Source of the DNA: Sarcomyxa edulis
Lineage: Eukaryota; Basidiomycota; Agaricomycetes; Agaricales; Mycenaceae
Assembly (NCBI GenBank): GCA_009761415.1
Contig: QUOL01000018.1
Span: 62,001 to 126,000 of the forward strand
DNA: 64,000 bases
Direction: 5' to 3'
Below are positions 48,678 to 59,187 of this stretch, piece by piece. The notes under the pieces were generated by a model that worked only from the letters and a program-made list of their open reading frames with translations, was not told where the DNA came from and ran no database searches. Made by a program: the position numbers and the translations under genes. Positions within the stretch are counted from its first letter, which is position 1. Every line of letters begins with the position of its first letter.

Positions 48678-49044
48678 ATCAATCGAGGTTCAACGTTCAA
48701 CGTTTACTACGCCCGCGCGATGTAGTTAGATGTGGTTTAACGAAATAGTTTAGGATAAGTGGACCGAGACAGTCGACTTCCGAAAGGAACATGGAAATGT
48801 GAGCTTCACATGGGGAGATTGATTGAGTGTACTTACTGATTATCGCTACTCATTCGATGTAAGTTCGATGGAGAAAGGAACGAAGAACCGTGACAGAGAT
48901 CACACTCAAGTCACAGTAAACAGAAATGGAACGCACGTGACATCGAGACGCGTCTTGACGCGTCGAAATATCTTGATTCTAAGTAACTGATCTCGAGACT
49001 CATTGAGACAGAACAAATGACATAAAATTTATCAAATACAAGTG
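48678..49044. other. Spacer between K1 start and P1 end
   Basis: This 367-bp stretch is the K1 promoter and the P1 3' flank. Nothing else is recognised. Confidence 0.5.
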
Positions 49045-51108
49045 TTATCGGAATTCAGCTCTTTGTAGAATATCCTTCAACTGAGAGGTTTCTGCATCTT
49101 TCTTCTCCTCATTGGCCCGAGTGGATGCGGATGACCGCTTCTTGCCACTCTTCGGAGCCATGACAAGTATCTGAGCCTGGGAAAAACCAGTAATACTCAC
49201 CTGTCCGTCCCCATCGACAAGAAGATCATCAGCAGAGATAGGCCCATGAAGAACTCCTGCGTTGTGGATTTTTTTCAAGACACCTACAAATTGGCGGCGT
49301 TGTTTTTCAGTAAGACTAAAGTACATCGTCAATTTAAATTCATGATGACGAGAGTGTTCAGATGGAAACGTACCGAGCTTCGTCCGTTTTCGTTCGCTGG
49401 ACAAGAGAGACCCCAGTATTCCTCGTGATGAGCAGAAGACAAGGTTCCTTTGTTAATCTGAACATGCCAAGAACAGAAGGGATACATCCAGCGACTCCCT
49501 TCTTGTTCAAATGAGTGTGGATCATGATTTCCTTCTCAAGCTTTGACTGCTCCTGCAAGAGCGCCATCCGAACAATTGCACAGTGTCGTATCGAGACGCC
49601 AGACATCTCCAGAGTTGCCTTGTGAACAAAAAGAATTTCCGGATTGACCAAGTCATCAATGATCAAACAAAGCGGTGATGCACGAGAGCCTTGAGTTGAT
49701 CGACCGTTGGATCCGATACGAGAACATTCGGCGGGGCCTTTCCATGAGAGAGAAAGACCAGAACTTTTGGATACATGATATGCCTCGATAGTGTCGCTAG
49801 ACTGAGCTGCTTCGATCAAATCCTAAACGATGTTGAACGATAGGATATGTCAGTCGTCATATATCTAAGGTATCCAGAAGATTACTTGCCTGGCGTTGCT
49901 GGATGAGAAGCTGGACATCTTGCGTCTTGAAGTTGTATTGGATGGGAAGGTTCTTTTGTGCCTCAGCCTGAAGCCACATTTTAGCACGGGCGACAGCGTC
50001 ACGCCAGATCGCAAGATATAATCCAACATGCAGCTTGGCGTAGCCGGGTTCAGATGTTTTGATTAACCGAGAGACGTAGAGTGTCCCCGTGGCTCTGTGA
50101 CGGATACAGATCAATTCAGATTTTCCAGCATGGAAAACACCCCACGTCGCGTCGCACATTACTTTCTCCGCCCAATACTAGTCGTATTTATAAAGTTAGA
50201 TTTCAGAAATAACGAGGATGAAATAATAATGTTCTGACCTGTTGGAAAAATGACTTTGTCCTCTTAAGCGACGCGTCATCCAGGTAACTTCGATCCTCTG
50301 AGTCCTCGTTGTCGTTGTCGTCTAGTTTTCGTTTTGTGCCACAGGAAAGTCCGCAAGGTGATGGAGCGTCGAAACCCATTCTGGCACCAGTCATAGCCAT
50401 ACCAGCTCCGGGCTCGTTCGATGCAAAGTGGCTCGGGCCACAGGCCGCTGCCTTTCCGCAGCAGTTCCAATCGAAAAAGCCTCCTGCCTGAGCATAATCA
50501 ACAAGAGCACGCATGTTTTTCTCTGGTGCAGCTGACAGACTCTTGCACTCCCAAGGTGCCATGGTCGGGTTAAAGCTTAGAACTGCTTTTACATCGTTAC
50601 GTGCGTCCGAAGTCAATGAACTCTGGGATCTGTTGAAAGCCTCCGCGTCTACCTTCAAGGCCCCGTCGTGAAGAGCATGTCGTCGTTGGTCATTAGCAAA
50701 ATCCCAACAGATGATCTTTGTGCTCTCAGGAGTACGGAACACAAGCATAGATGCCACTTGCGCGCAGGAAGTGGCACTGGTCTTTGCATAGTAATGCATA
50801 AGACTGGCTTCATCGTTCATGTGCGTTGATGTTGTACGATACTTGTCCTTCCATTGTTGCAGTCTTTCCGTACTGAATGGTATCTGGAGCTCGCGGATAG
50901 TCGCCATCTCGTCGTCCACAAGGCGAGTTATATCGTTGACAAGATCCGGGTGGTAAACAACTTTCTTCAGCTGGAGCATCGTTGCAAGGTGCATATCGTA
51001 TTTAGTTGTCCCTCGGGTGGCAGTGGAGGTGGAACCATTTTTCGCCAGGGTCAAGAGCCGAGGACTAGATTCGAGAAAATCACAGAGAGCGTCGAGTCTG
51101 GAGGTCAT
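49045..51108 (-). CDS. P1: pseudokinase, degenerate paralogue of P2
   Basis: Four exons (51108-50239, 50177-49890, 49822-49374, 49315-49045) give 625 residues. The N-terminal part (MTSRLDALCDFLESS...) has no known domain and contains a Cys-rich stretch (FFDWNCCGKAAACG) and a nuclear-signal-like KRKLDDNDNED. Exon 2 shares YAKLHVGLYLA with P2's YGKLHVGLYLA, and the last intron is at the same position and phase as P2's last intron. The kinase region has lost the glycine loop, the VAIK lysine (R471 in AIVRMA), the HRD aspartate (HGPISADD at 559) and the DFG aspartate (GFS at 579). The intron at 49823-49889 has a GC donor (GCAAGT). Catalysis is not expected; a scaffold or regulator of P2 is possible but is inference. 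Confidence 0.8.
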
Positions 51109-51571
51109 GATGGAGACCAATGTAGAGTAGAAAGAGATGATGAAGTCAGAAATCTGAGGCCTTAAATATGCCACGGCTGTGCACGCTTGGGTGGTGGACA
51201 ATGCCACAACCAGGACGCTTTGACCCGTCCGAGTGGATGAAACGGGAACCGGACGATTCGGGGATCTCCCATTGAGCGTCCAGGTCCGCTGAAGGACAGA
51301 ATGAAATGAGAACAATAAGCAGGTCCAGAATGTAGCGAAAAGCATCCCAAAATTGCGAAAGATTTAGTGAAAGAATCAATAATTTAGTCCAAATTCTGAG
51401 AGAGACGATGATCGCATTTTATCGCGTCAGTCACAAGTGTCACATAACAGTGTGACCTTTGGTGCCACTTCGAGTTCCTTTGTTTCATCACGACCCTCAA
51501 GTCTCAGTTTCTTAGATCTCAACACTGGCCATCCATATAACTATCTACCCACTCAAGCTTCAGGAATCAGG
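51109..51571. promoter_or_regulatory. Shared divergent promoter of P1 and P2
   Basis: The start codons of P1 (51108, minus) and P2 (51572, plus) are 463 bp apart, head to head. Both transcripts must start inside this stretch, so co-regulation is likely. No specific factor site was identified. Confidence 0.6.
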
Positions 51572-53872
51572 ATGGATAGTCTTCAAGCCCTATTCAACTA
51601 CAACCCTCCGAGTCTCGAGATACACCATGATCATTCCGACCCGGTCCCACCCTCTCCACTAACATTTTATGACATGCATGTCGACAATCATCTCCTTCTA
51701 AAACGGGTGATGCCACTGCCATCTATTCCACAGGCCCTTTCTTCGATGGTCGATAAGAAAATTCTCGCTATGAAAAGCAGTGGTGTCCCATTTCCGCCCA
51801 AAGATTCAGAGGAGATATGGTCCTTGCCAAACCAAGAAGAGCTAGATGCCGGTACTGTGAACGCTGCTGAATCACGACGAGGCAATAGCGCGAGAGAGCT
51901 TGTATGGTTTTACGAGACTAGCACTGCCGTAGTTTGCCAAGGCCTTGCAACAATCCTTAGTATCTTTCCGAGCGTTTCATCCTGCTGGTTTTCTCTCTTG
52001 TCTTGGGGAGGACATCTTTTTCCAGAGACTATTGTGCAACGATATGTCACCGAGTTTCATGCGCTTCGGTTGCACGATATGTGCGCCGACGAATCTAAAC
52101 TGCCCGACTGTCTCGGTCAGGATTTGAAGACTCAGTTGCAAGAGACATACACACGGTATCCGGAGCTAGCAACGTGGCAGATACTCGACTTGTCTGTCCA
52201 GAATGAGGAAGTCATTAGGGCGATGGACAAGGTTGCATGTACTCCGATTTTCCCATTTCAGACATGTCTTACCGCGGGTCATCCCTCTCTCCCTGATATC
52301 CTAATCCCTCCCGATGCACTCAAGACTCCGTGGATCATACCCCCGTCACTTCCCTTGCATACGAACGCGAATGAAGACGTGGACGCGCCTTGGAGAAATA
52401 CCCGTGCTCGTCATCGTGCAGATGCGAATCCCACAATGCCGACAGGCGTCACAGACGTGCCCACGAAAGTGATGCCTAAAAGGCCGCGTAACCCTAGGAA
52501 GGTCACCAAATCACCCGCCATTGTTGCGCAGGAACTTCTACAGCACGTAAGCCGTCTTCGAATCTTTCGATGAGCAATTGTGCTGAACAACCTGTAGGCC
52601 TGGGCGCGATGCGTTTCCCGGGATACTACCCTCGTGATATTCTATTGCGGAAATATAGAACGTATAGGCGTTCGGCATCGTCAATCCCAAACACTTTACC
52701 TATCCAACATCATCGACATACACGCGTGCAAGGACCCAGCCTATGGAAAGTTGCACGTAGGATTGTACTTGGCGGCTCTGGAAGATGCGCTTGATCGTGT
52801 CAAGCAGCACTTGTCAACCGAGGCCGAGGCACAGCAAGATCTTCCAGTCGCTTTTCCTCCGGGCCACGGGAAACGACAATCGACTGAGGACCACGAATAC
52901 GACGGTCCGCGTCGCAAACGTGTCAAAATTGACCTCAATCTCCGAAGGGAACAAGACAGAGTACCCGATCATCAAAACCAGATCAATGTCAAAGGTAAAA
53001 GGCCGGGAAAGGTGGCCCGTAGAGGCAAAGACAACAGTAGGAGAAAGACCAAGGCTGATCATAATAAACCGGCACGCAATCTTCGTCGATCTCAAAAAGT
53101 CGTTGCACTGATTCAGGTCTACAGAGTCTTGAAGACGAAGTCGCCTGTCGGAAATTGGCACTGCTGTATGTTCGCTATGACGGCTTCAATTCGCCGTCAC
53201 CGGGGTCTTTCCTACGAATAAATCCAGAAACACACAGTCGAATGAGACTTCACTCCAATTACCCCCTAAATGCCTGTATATCACTCGTCCTCACCTCCCG
53301 TATCGGCTCTGGTTCCACTGGCACGGCTCACTGTGCCACGCTAGAGGTTCGAACCAACGAAGATCCACCAATCACTCGGGAGGTCGTCGTCAAATTATCA
53401 TTTAACCCAGAACAGCATGATCGGATGCGGAACGAGTATCGTCTCTATCGACATCTCGCAGGTACACCCGGCATACTACATGTGTTTGGTTTGTTCGAGG
53501 ATATCGAGCGAGGAATTTTGGCCTTGGTCATGGAGCACGGAGGCTCTTCTCTGTGGGATCGCGGACAATCCGATACTGTGAAGGCTTCTCCATCGGAACG
53601 GTAAGCATGTGTTTAAATATTTGTATACAAGCAAGGTCGCGCAGTCTATTAACAGATCAAGCAGGAAGGCTTTTATCGCCGTTCTGAATGAGATTCATGA
53701 AGCTGGCGTGGTCCACCACGACGTTCGACCACCAAATCTGCTTGTGAGGAAGGATGGAAAGGTCTTCATCATTGACTTCGACAAGGCTGAGCTGAACGAC
53801 GATGAGTCGGAATATGCCTCAGAATGTTGCGATCTACAGGCTTTGCTAGATGGGAATTATTTTCCCAATTGA
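51572..53872 (+). CDS. P2: fungal protein-kinase-like protein with intact catalytic residues
   Basis: Four exons (51572-52546, 52598-52994, 53117-53600, 53656-53872) give 690 residues. The long N-terminal region is of unknown fold. Residues about 400-445 are basic (RRKRVKIDLNL), likely nuclear-localising. The kinase core has a glycine loop IGSGSTGTA (520-528), the lysine K550 in VVVKLS, the helix-C glutamate E564, the catalytic loop HHDVRPPN (D641, N646) and DFD with D659 in place of DFG. The protein stops soon after the activation segment, so the C-lobe is short, as in several fungal kinase-like families. The 122-bp intron 2 is the least certain join, although the phases agree. It forms a head-to-head pair with P1. 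Confidence 0.82.
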
Positions 53873-54221
53873 CACCGCCTTATAATTTTATATTCATATT
53901 TATTCTGCTGCTCATATAGGAATAAGGAAGCCCTTTTGTGATATTGGTCTTGCAGCACGCAGGTAATTGTTTCGGGAAACGGAGCAGATGATTGTACAAC
54001 GATAACAAATAAATCTTACTGTTGTAGGAATCATAGAGATGAGACGAAGAATAGAAAAAGTGGTTTCCGAATAAGTAGAAGATGGAAATCCAACATAGAG
54101 GTCGATTGCGGGTATGCGTCGGCGATCGACCCTTGTGAGATCAAGTAGAGCTGATCGCAGCCCGTTGTCATCGAGAAGCGATTGGAACGAGCAAGAGATG
54201 GAGATGGCCACGGTCAAGATA
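53873..54221. other. Spacer between convergent P2 and D2
   Basis: About 350 bp of 3' flanks. No feature is recognised. Confidence 0.5.
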
Positions 54222-56046
54222 CTATGCCTTGGGATCAAAAGGCGGGATGTCAACCTCGTACATGTCCTCTTCGTCAACACTGTTCCAACCGCCTTGTCGT
54301 CCTACACAGGTAATTGATGAGAAATGATTATCTTCCTCGTAAGTTGGAAGCGACGACGATGATGTGGGGTGTGACGACGGAGCAAGTGTTCGACAGGGAA
54401 TCTTCGAAGTGTGAACGAGCGATGTCGAAGTTAGGGGGAAATACGGTGCCCAGAGGGCCGCAGATGCGTCGAGCATGATTTGATGAGTTTTTTGAGAGTT
54501 CACCAGGCTTTCTGAGGTAATGGAAGGTCGAGTTAAGGGTGAAGGGGGTAACGGAAGTAATGGACCTCGTAATCCACCCTCTAAAGTCTCGCGCGTCCTG
54601 ACGACTAGGGTCCTTGCTGCGATGGGACGGTCTATACGGACCTCGATGAGACGCCGATGTAGTCTGAAGTTGCACTTGAATTCATCGGAAGTTGATGATG
54701 GCTTTAGAAGATGATGAGAACAGGCGAGTACAAAGAAAGAGTGACAGCAAGATTCGCCGAAACCTGGTGGCATATGTAAACTTACAGGTGCGGCCGATTT
54801 TCTTCGGCGAGACTTTGAGGTTGCAGGGGTTTCTGCATGGGAAGAACTCTGGAAAAAGACGAGAAGGATTGTGTATGTTAGTACCAGTAATAGAATGGAG
54901 CTATGAAACACTGAGACAAAAACTAACTCACAGGTGAAGAGTTGATGTGATGATCAGAAATTGGAACGGGTGCGGATAAATGAGGAGGACAAATAGGGAC
55001 AGAAGGTTCTGTATCCTGATAGGAAACCGAAGAGACTGTTAGCACAGCATCTCAAGAGGGGATCGATGTGAACTGGGACGTCGAGAGGCTCATTACAAGG
55101 CCGAGAGAGGAAGAAGAGCCTCACCAGTGAATCTCCGAAGAGTTCAACGTCGAGTGGGTCGGCGGACGAGGCTGATGAAGGATAGAGATCGACAGATGAA
55201 GATTGTGCCTAGTAGATTATAGATCAGTCATGAGCATGTCACTAAGAAACGAGGCATTGCTAAGACTCACATATATAGGGGGTGGAATATACTTGAGATT
55301 GACATCTTTCCGAGGGACAGGTTTGACAAGACGGGGTATGGGTATTGGAGTGGCAGTGGGCTATAAGTTGGAACAGGAGTGGTCAGTTAGAGGAAGTTAC
55401 ACATATTGAAGCTATAATAACGACGAACAGATATGATCAGGGGGTCCGATTCAACATCCGGGATCTGCGAAGAGATGGTCTCAAAATGCGTCGGTAGATA
55501 GAGAGCACGACATAAGAATGATATTCGCGCATGATCGCACAACCATCGGAAGCAATCCAATGCACGGGATATGGCATCTGAATGTCAATAAATGAACGAG
55601 TAATATCATGATATTCTCGAGGATGTGCTACAGATCTGAGCGCTGAGCAATCAAAGCTTGCGGAATGCCTTGTCATTGGACATCGATGATGCAGCACCAG
55701 ATAAGAAGAAAAGATACAGTACGAGATGACTCACGATGGCCGCCGATGTGGTAGATGTCTTTTGTCTTTTCTTGAGGCAGTGAGTGGGACTGTCGGCGCG
55801 ACGCTTTCGAGATGTATTAGTTGATACGAGTGTCGAGTTGGTTTTCGGGGCCGTTGACTTCGACTTGTACCCATTGACCTTGAATGGAAGAGTGGCGGGG
55901 CGGTGGCGCGATGGCATCGACACCTTTCTGCTCGTCCTATTCTGCTGGGTCCCATGAGTAAACACTGAGCTTGTCTTAGTGTCAGTGCTAGGGGCATGAG
56001 AAAGGGTCCCGTCGTGGACAGGTCGTTGGATAAGTGGGGCGTCCAT
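54222..56046 (-). CDS. D2: shorter paralogue of D1, start codon shifted
   Basis: This is a multi-exon disordered protein with phase-0 joins. Its first exon ends SRKRRAD...KKRQKTS, matching D1 SRKRRAD...KKQKIV. Later exons match D1 in order: PRLVKPVPRKD...YIPPPIY (D1 PRVIKPLRRTQ...AIPPPIY), DPLDVELFGDSL, DTEPSVPICPP..., an exon ending AAP, and a last exon ending DIPPFDPKA (stop at 54222). Only one copy of the three-exon module is present. The codon equal to D1's initiator is AAG here (56094-56092), so translation probably starts at the next conserved ATG (56046, SPMDAP, aligned to D1 SPMAAP), or from an upstream ATG at 56241 that is in frame. It could still be functional or be starting to decay. 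Function is unknown. Confidence 0.65.
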
Positions 56047-56635
56047 TGGAGACACGGGATACTGGGAAATGCGAGGGCCTCTTTGTGGAACCTTATGAAG
56101 AGATCTTGGATGATAGGAGGATGCAGAGAGAAAAGTACAAGTACGATATGTGAGGAGGATGTGGGGCTTTAGCAGATAACAGCAACGGGTGGAAACAAGA
56201 TGGAAAACAAAGGCGTTCTCACGCGCTTGGTCAAGGTCCAAAAACCGATCACGTGATAAGGAGGGATGTCTCGGGGAAGAGCAATTAGCACAAGAGGATT
56301 GAATTGATGGTCAATAAAGACCTCTGGTGATACTATCGTCGGAACCTGGGTGAACCGAGATGAACCAATAAGTGCTGACTTTGACGGCGTCCGAGCGTAG
56401 AACGTCCGGACGTCCAGCAGTATGCGAGAAGACACGAGGCCACGTTTACCCATTTGTTACAACAGTATGATTATCTCAAAAAGGACCGTCCTGGATGGAC
56501 AACCTACGAAATAAATCAATCCTTCAGCCACGCAGTCTCATTGCGAGAAATGAACAATTTTCGGAGAGGTCGTGATGTCGTTGGTAATGTCCATGAAGAC
56601 CTGGCCTTCTTGAGGTGCCGGACTATCAAGAAGTG

Positions 56636-56909
56636 TCAGTCAGGAGTTAGGAATTTACAGCTCGTCTGCCAGAACATCGTGATTTCGTCATAGCTCACAA
56701 TTAGACGATCGATGTAGAAAACGTACCGATCATAAAATGGGTGATCAGTCATATGCAAGAGTACGAACAGTTTATTAAGAATGACGTGGGGGATCGTTTT
56801 TGCCCTCGCAATATGTTTTAAAAACCTGGACAACGTCTGTCCAGGAAACTTGTAGCGTCGTGTCGATGACAACGCTTGGATGAATCGCTCAGAATCCGTA
56901 CGTAAGAAC
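56636..56909 (-). CDS. Possible cyclin-box-like gene fragment
   Basis: A minus-strand exon (56909-56727) bounded by a good acceptor and donor reads FLRTDSERFIQALSSTRRY...LSRFLKHIARAKTIPHVILNKLFVLLHM. This has the helix pattern of the first repeat of Pho80-type cyclins. No convincing 5' exon or full second half was found. It may be a truncated gene or a relic. A more decayed copy lies upstream of D1 at 27420-27850. The family call is a guess from helix pattern only. Confidence 0.3.
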
Positions 56910-57356
56910 CTGCAAAGACGAGACATGGTCGGTGCATAGGTCCCCAGTGGATGAACGTGCATCACCTTGAATTTGCATGTCAGAGGGTAGAAAATAAGAG
57001 TCAACTTGAAGAGAATGAATGATGATACAAGCAGAGACTCAAATGTGGAGCTGAAGCACTGAAGCTGAAGCGCTGAAGCCTTGAAGCTTGTAGGACGAAA
57101 ACACACAGGACCAGGGTGAAAAGAAGAAGTGTGGCTGTGTGAGATTGTTATCCTTCGTCGGCTAACCACGCAAGACTTACGCAAGTCTAAGTATATGAGG
57201 ACGCAGAAAGTGAGCGTTGGTGTTGGTCGTTAAATGGTATCTTATCAGAAAATCAGGGAATCACCAGGAATATTACAATAATATCAGAAAGACATCCCGA
57301 GGTGACTCTAAATGGCACATGGACATACTTATAGGAGGAAAGGTTATGATCGATAC
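56910..57356. other. Spacer between the cyclin-like fragment and K2
   Basis: The 3' flank of K2 and possible 5' parts of the cyclin-like fragment. A direct repeat of (G/C)TGAAGC units lies at about 57052-57085. Confidence 0.4.
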
Positions 57357-58662
57357 TCAATCGTCAGCGTGTTGACGAGTCCTAACACCCGCCTTGACCC
57401 TCCATTGCAACACCTGCCCCTTCTTTCCCTCGGTACCCGGTACTCGCTCATAGAGGGCATCTCGGTCTGGCAGATCCTCTATTTGCTTGTTCTTGAACTC
57501 ATATCCAAGAGCTGCGGCGTAAACTTCAAGAACTTCTTGGGCGAGGGGAGACATCACTGGATGCCACGGAAGACCAGCTTCTGGTTTGTGCAAGAGCACC
57601 CGCAGGAAGTCGACCTCCCGCCCTAGTGTCCATCCGCTACCGTCGGAAGGTCGAATGTGCGCAAACCCAAAGTCAATGAGCACGGGTTCGGGAGCAGAAC
57701 TCGGCCATCCGCGCAAAAGTATATTGCCCAAGCGCACGTCACCGTGTATAGTATCCAAATCGCGGACCTGGCGCATGACTCGGAGAGCTTTCTGTGATAT
57801 CTCCTCGGCCAGAACTGGAGATACATCGCGACCGACCTGGAGTTCTTCCAAGGTTGGTCCCGGAATATACTCCATTACTATGCCATCAATTACATCCGTG
57901 ACTGCGTGTAAGGGAGGCCTCCCCGGGGGCGCGATGGAAAGCTGAGCCGTCCCATAGAAGCGTGGAATTGACTTCCCTTGTAAGGATACAAGGTGTCGAT
58001 ACGCATTAACCTCGCTTTTGTAATTTTCGTCCTTGATTTGCCAGCAACTGATTTCCCACATCCAATCAGGCCAGAGACTAAACTCGAGTTCTTCTTTGGA
58101 GACGGGGCCGATTTTTTTGAAGAAATTAGGACGTGTGCCTAAAAGCAGCTCACGAACACCTTGGTAAAGAGAGGGTTCAACATTGGGAGTCCAGAGAAGG
58201 TTTCGGCGCTGAGGAGCTCGATTTCCAAATCTACGGTCGCCAAGTTTGACGACGAATTGCGGAGGAAGATGAGGCATGTAGGCGCAAGGCTCCACAAGTA
58301 AGGTAACAGCGGAAGTAAAGGGAAGGAACGGTGTAATGATCTTCAGTGTCAATGGCATAGGCGTACGGGTGCCTTCTGGTCTGAAAAGCAGGTCAAGGGT
58401 GGCACCGGGAGTGTACGGGTCACTGCCAGGTAATCCCGCCATTAGCTGTCGTTTCCAAATTTTGTATGATCTCGAAATCTCACCGTGGAAAATTCGCCAT
58501 ATCGGAAACAAAACTCCGTGTTAGCGACGGGAAGTTCGGACTTCGTTGACTAGGGATCGTTGACATGGATGGTCGGAGCGAGAAAGGAGAAGGCTGATAC
58601 GCATGCTGTTGAAGAGAAGGCAAAATCAAGATTCGCGGCGTGAAAGGACGTCTACGCTGCAT
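57357..58662 (-). CDS. K2: APH/protein-kinase-like protein, paralogue of K1
   Basis: Two exons (58662-58484 and 58422-57357, phase 2) give 414 residues. The two proteins are closely similar along their whole length, including LPPQFVVKLGDRRFG, the SIPRFYGT block, IVMEYIPGPTLEELQVGRDVS, the catalytic loop HGDVRLGN, LIDFGFAH and the tail RTRQHADD. The 61-bp intron sits at the same codon as in K1 and has a GCTAATG branch site. The first 60 residues are again Arg/Ser-rich and poor in acids, resembling a mitochondrial presequence. All catalytic residues are present. The substrate is unknown; small-molecule phosphorylation is as likely as protein phosphorylation. Confidence 0.85.
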
Positions 58663-59187
58663 ATCACTTTCAATGTAACGCGTAATGTTCAACGTGTCAA
58701 TTTTGCTCGGCGCTCGCCATGTTTGTTCGCACAAAACACTGCCACGTGATCAAACGCGTCAACATGTACGCGTATGGTCAAGCGTATGCAACCGAACGCA
58801 TGTAGATATACCTTCCGTCGTCAGACTGTTGAATGAATTGGATGATTGCCCCAAGACGCTTGATCTCAGTCCACGTAGAGAGGGGCAGACGCGACGGGAC
58901 GATACGAGCTGTATCAGTCAATATGTCAGACTGGTTGAATCCACATCGTAGCAGGTCGAATCCTCTGAGTTGGTCTAAAAACTTGCAAGCGCCGTCTTGG
59001 AATGAAGATTCGATATCCACTATAACCTAATACATAAACACCGTAAGGATCTAGAGAATTATAAATAAGAAAATGAAGAGAATCTCATCCTACGTGCAAT
59101 GCGTCCGTGAGGGTATATTATCGGTATAAGATTTTAGAGGCTGTCTGTCATGGCCGCCGTAGCATAAAGACGGACTGCATAACGGTA
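58663..59187. other. Spacer between K2 start and MINDY end
   Basis: K2 promoter and MINDY 3' flank. No other feature is recognised. Confidence 0.5.

Noticed and set aside
49170..49205. GTGAGT inside the P1 last exon as a possible intron donor
   Set aside because: The nearest acceptor would give an intron of about 24 bp, too short to splice, and P2 has no intron there.
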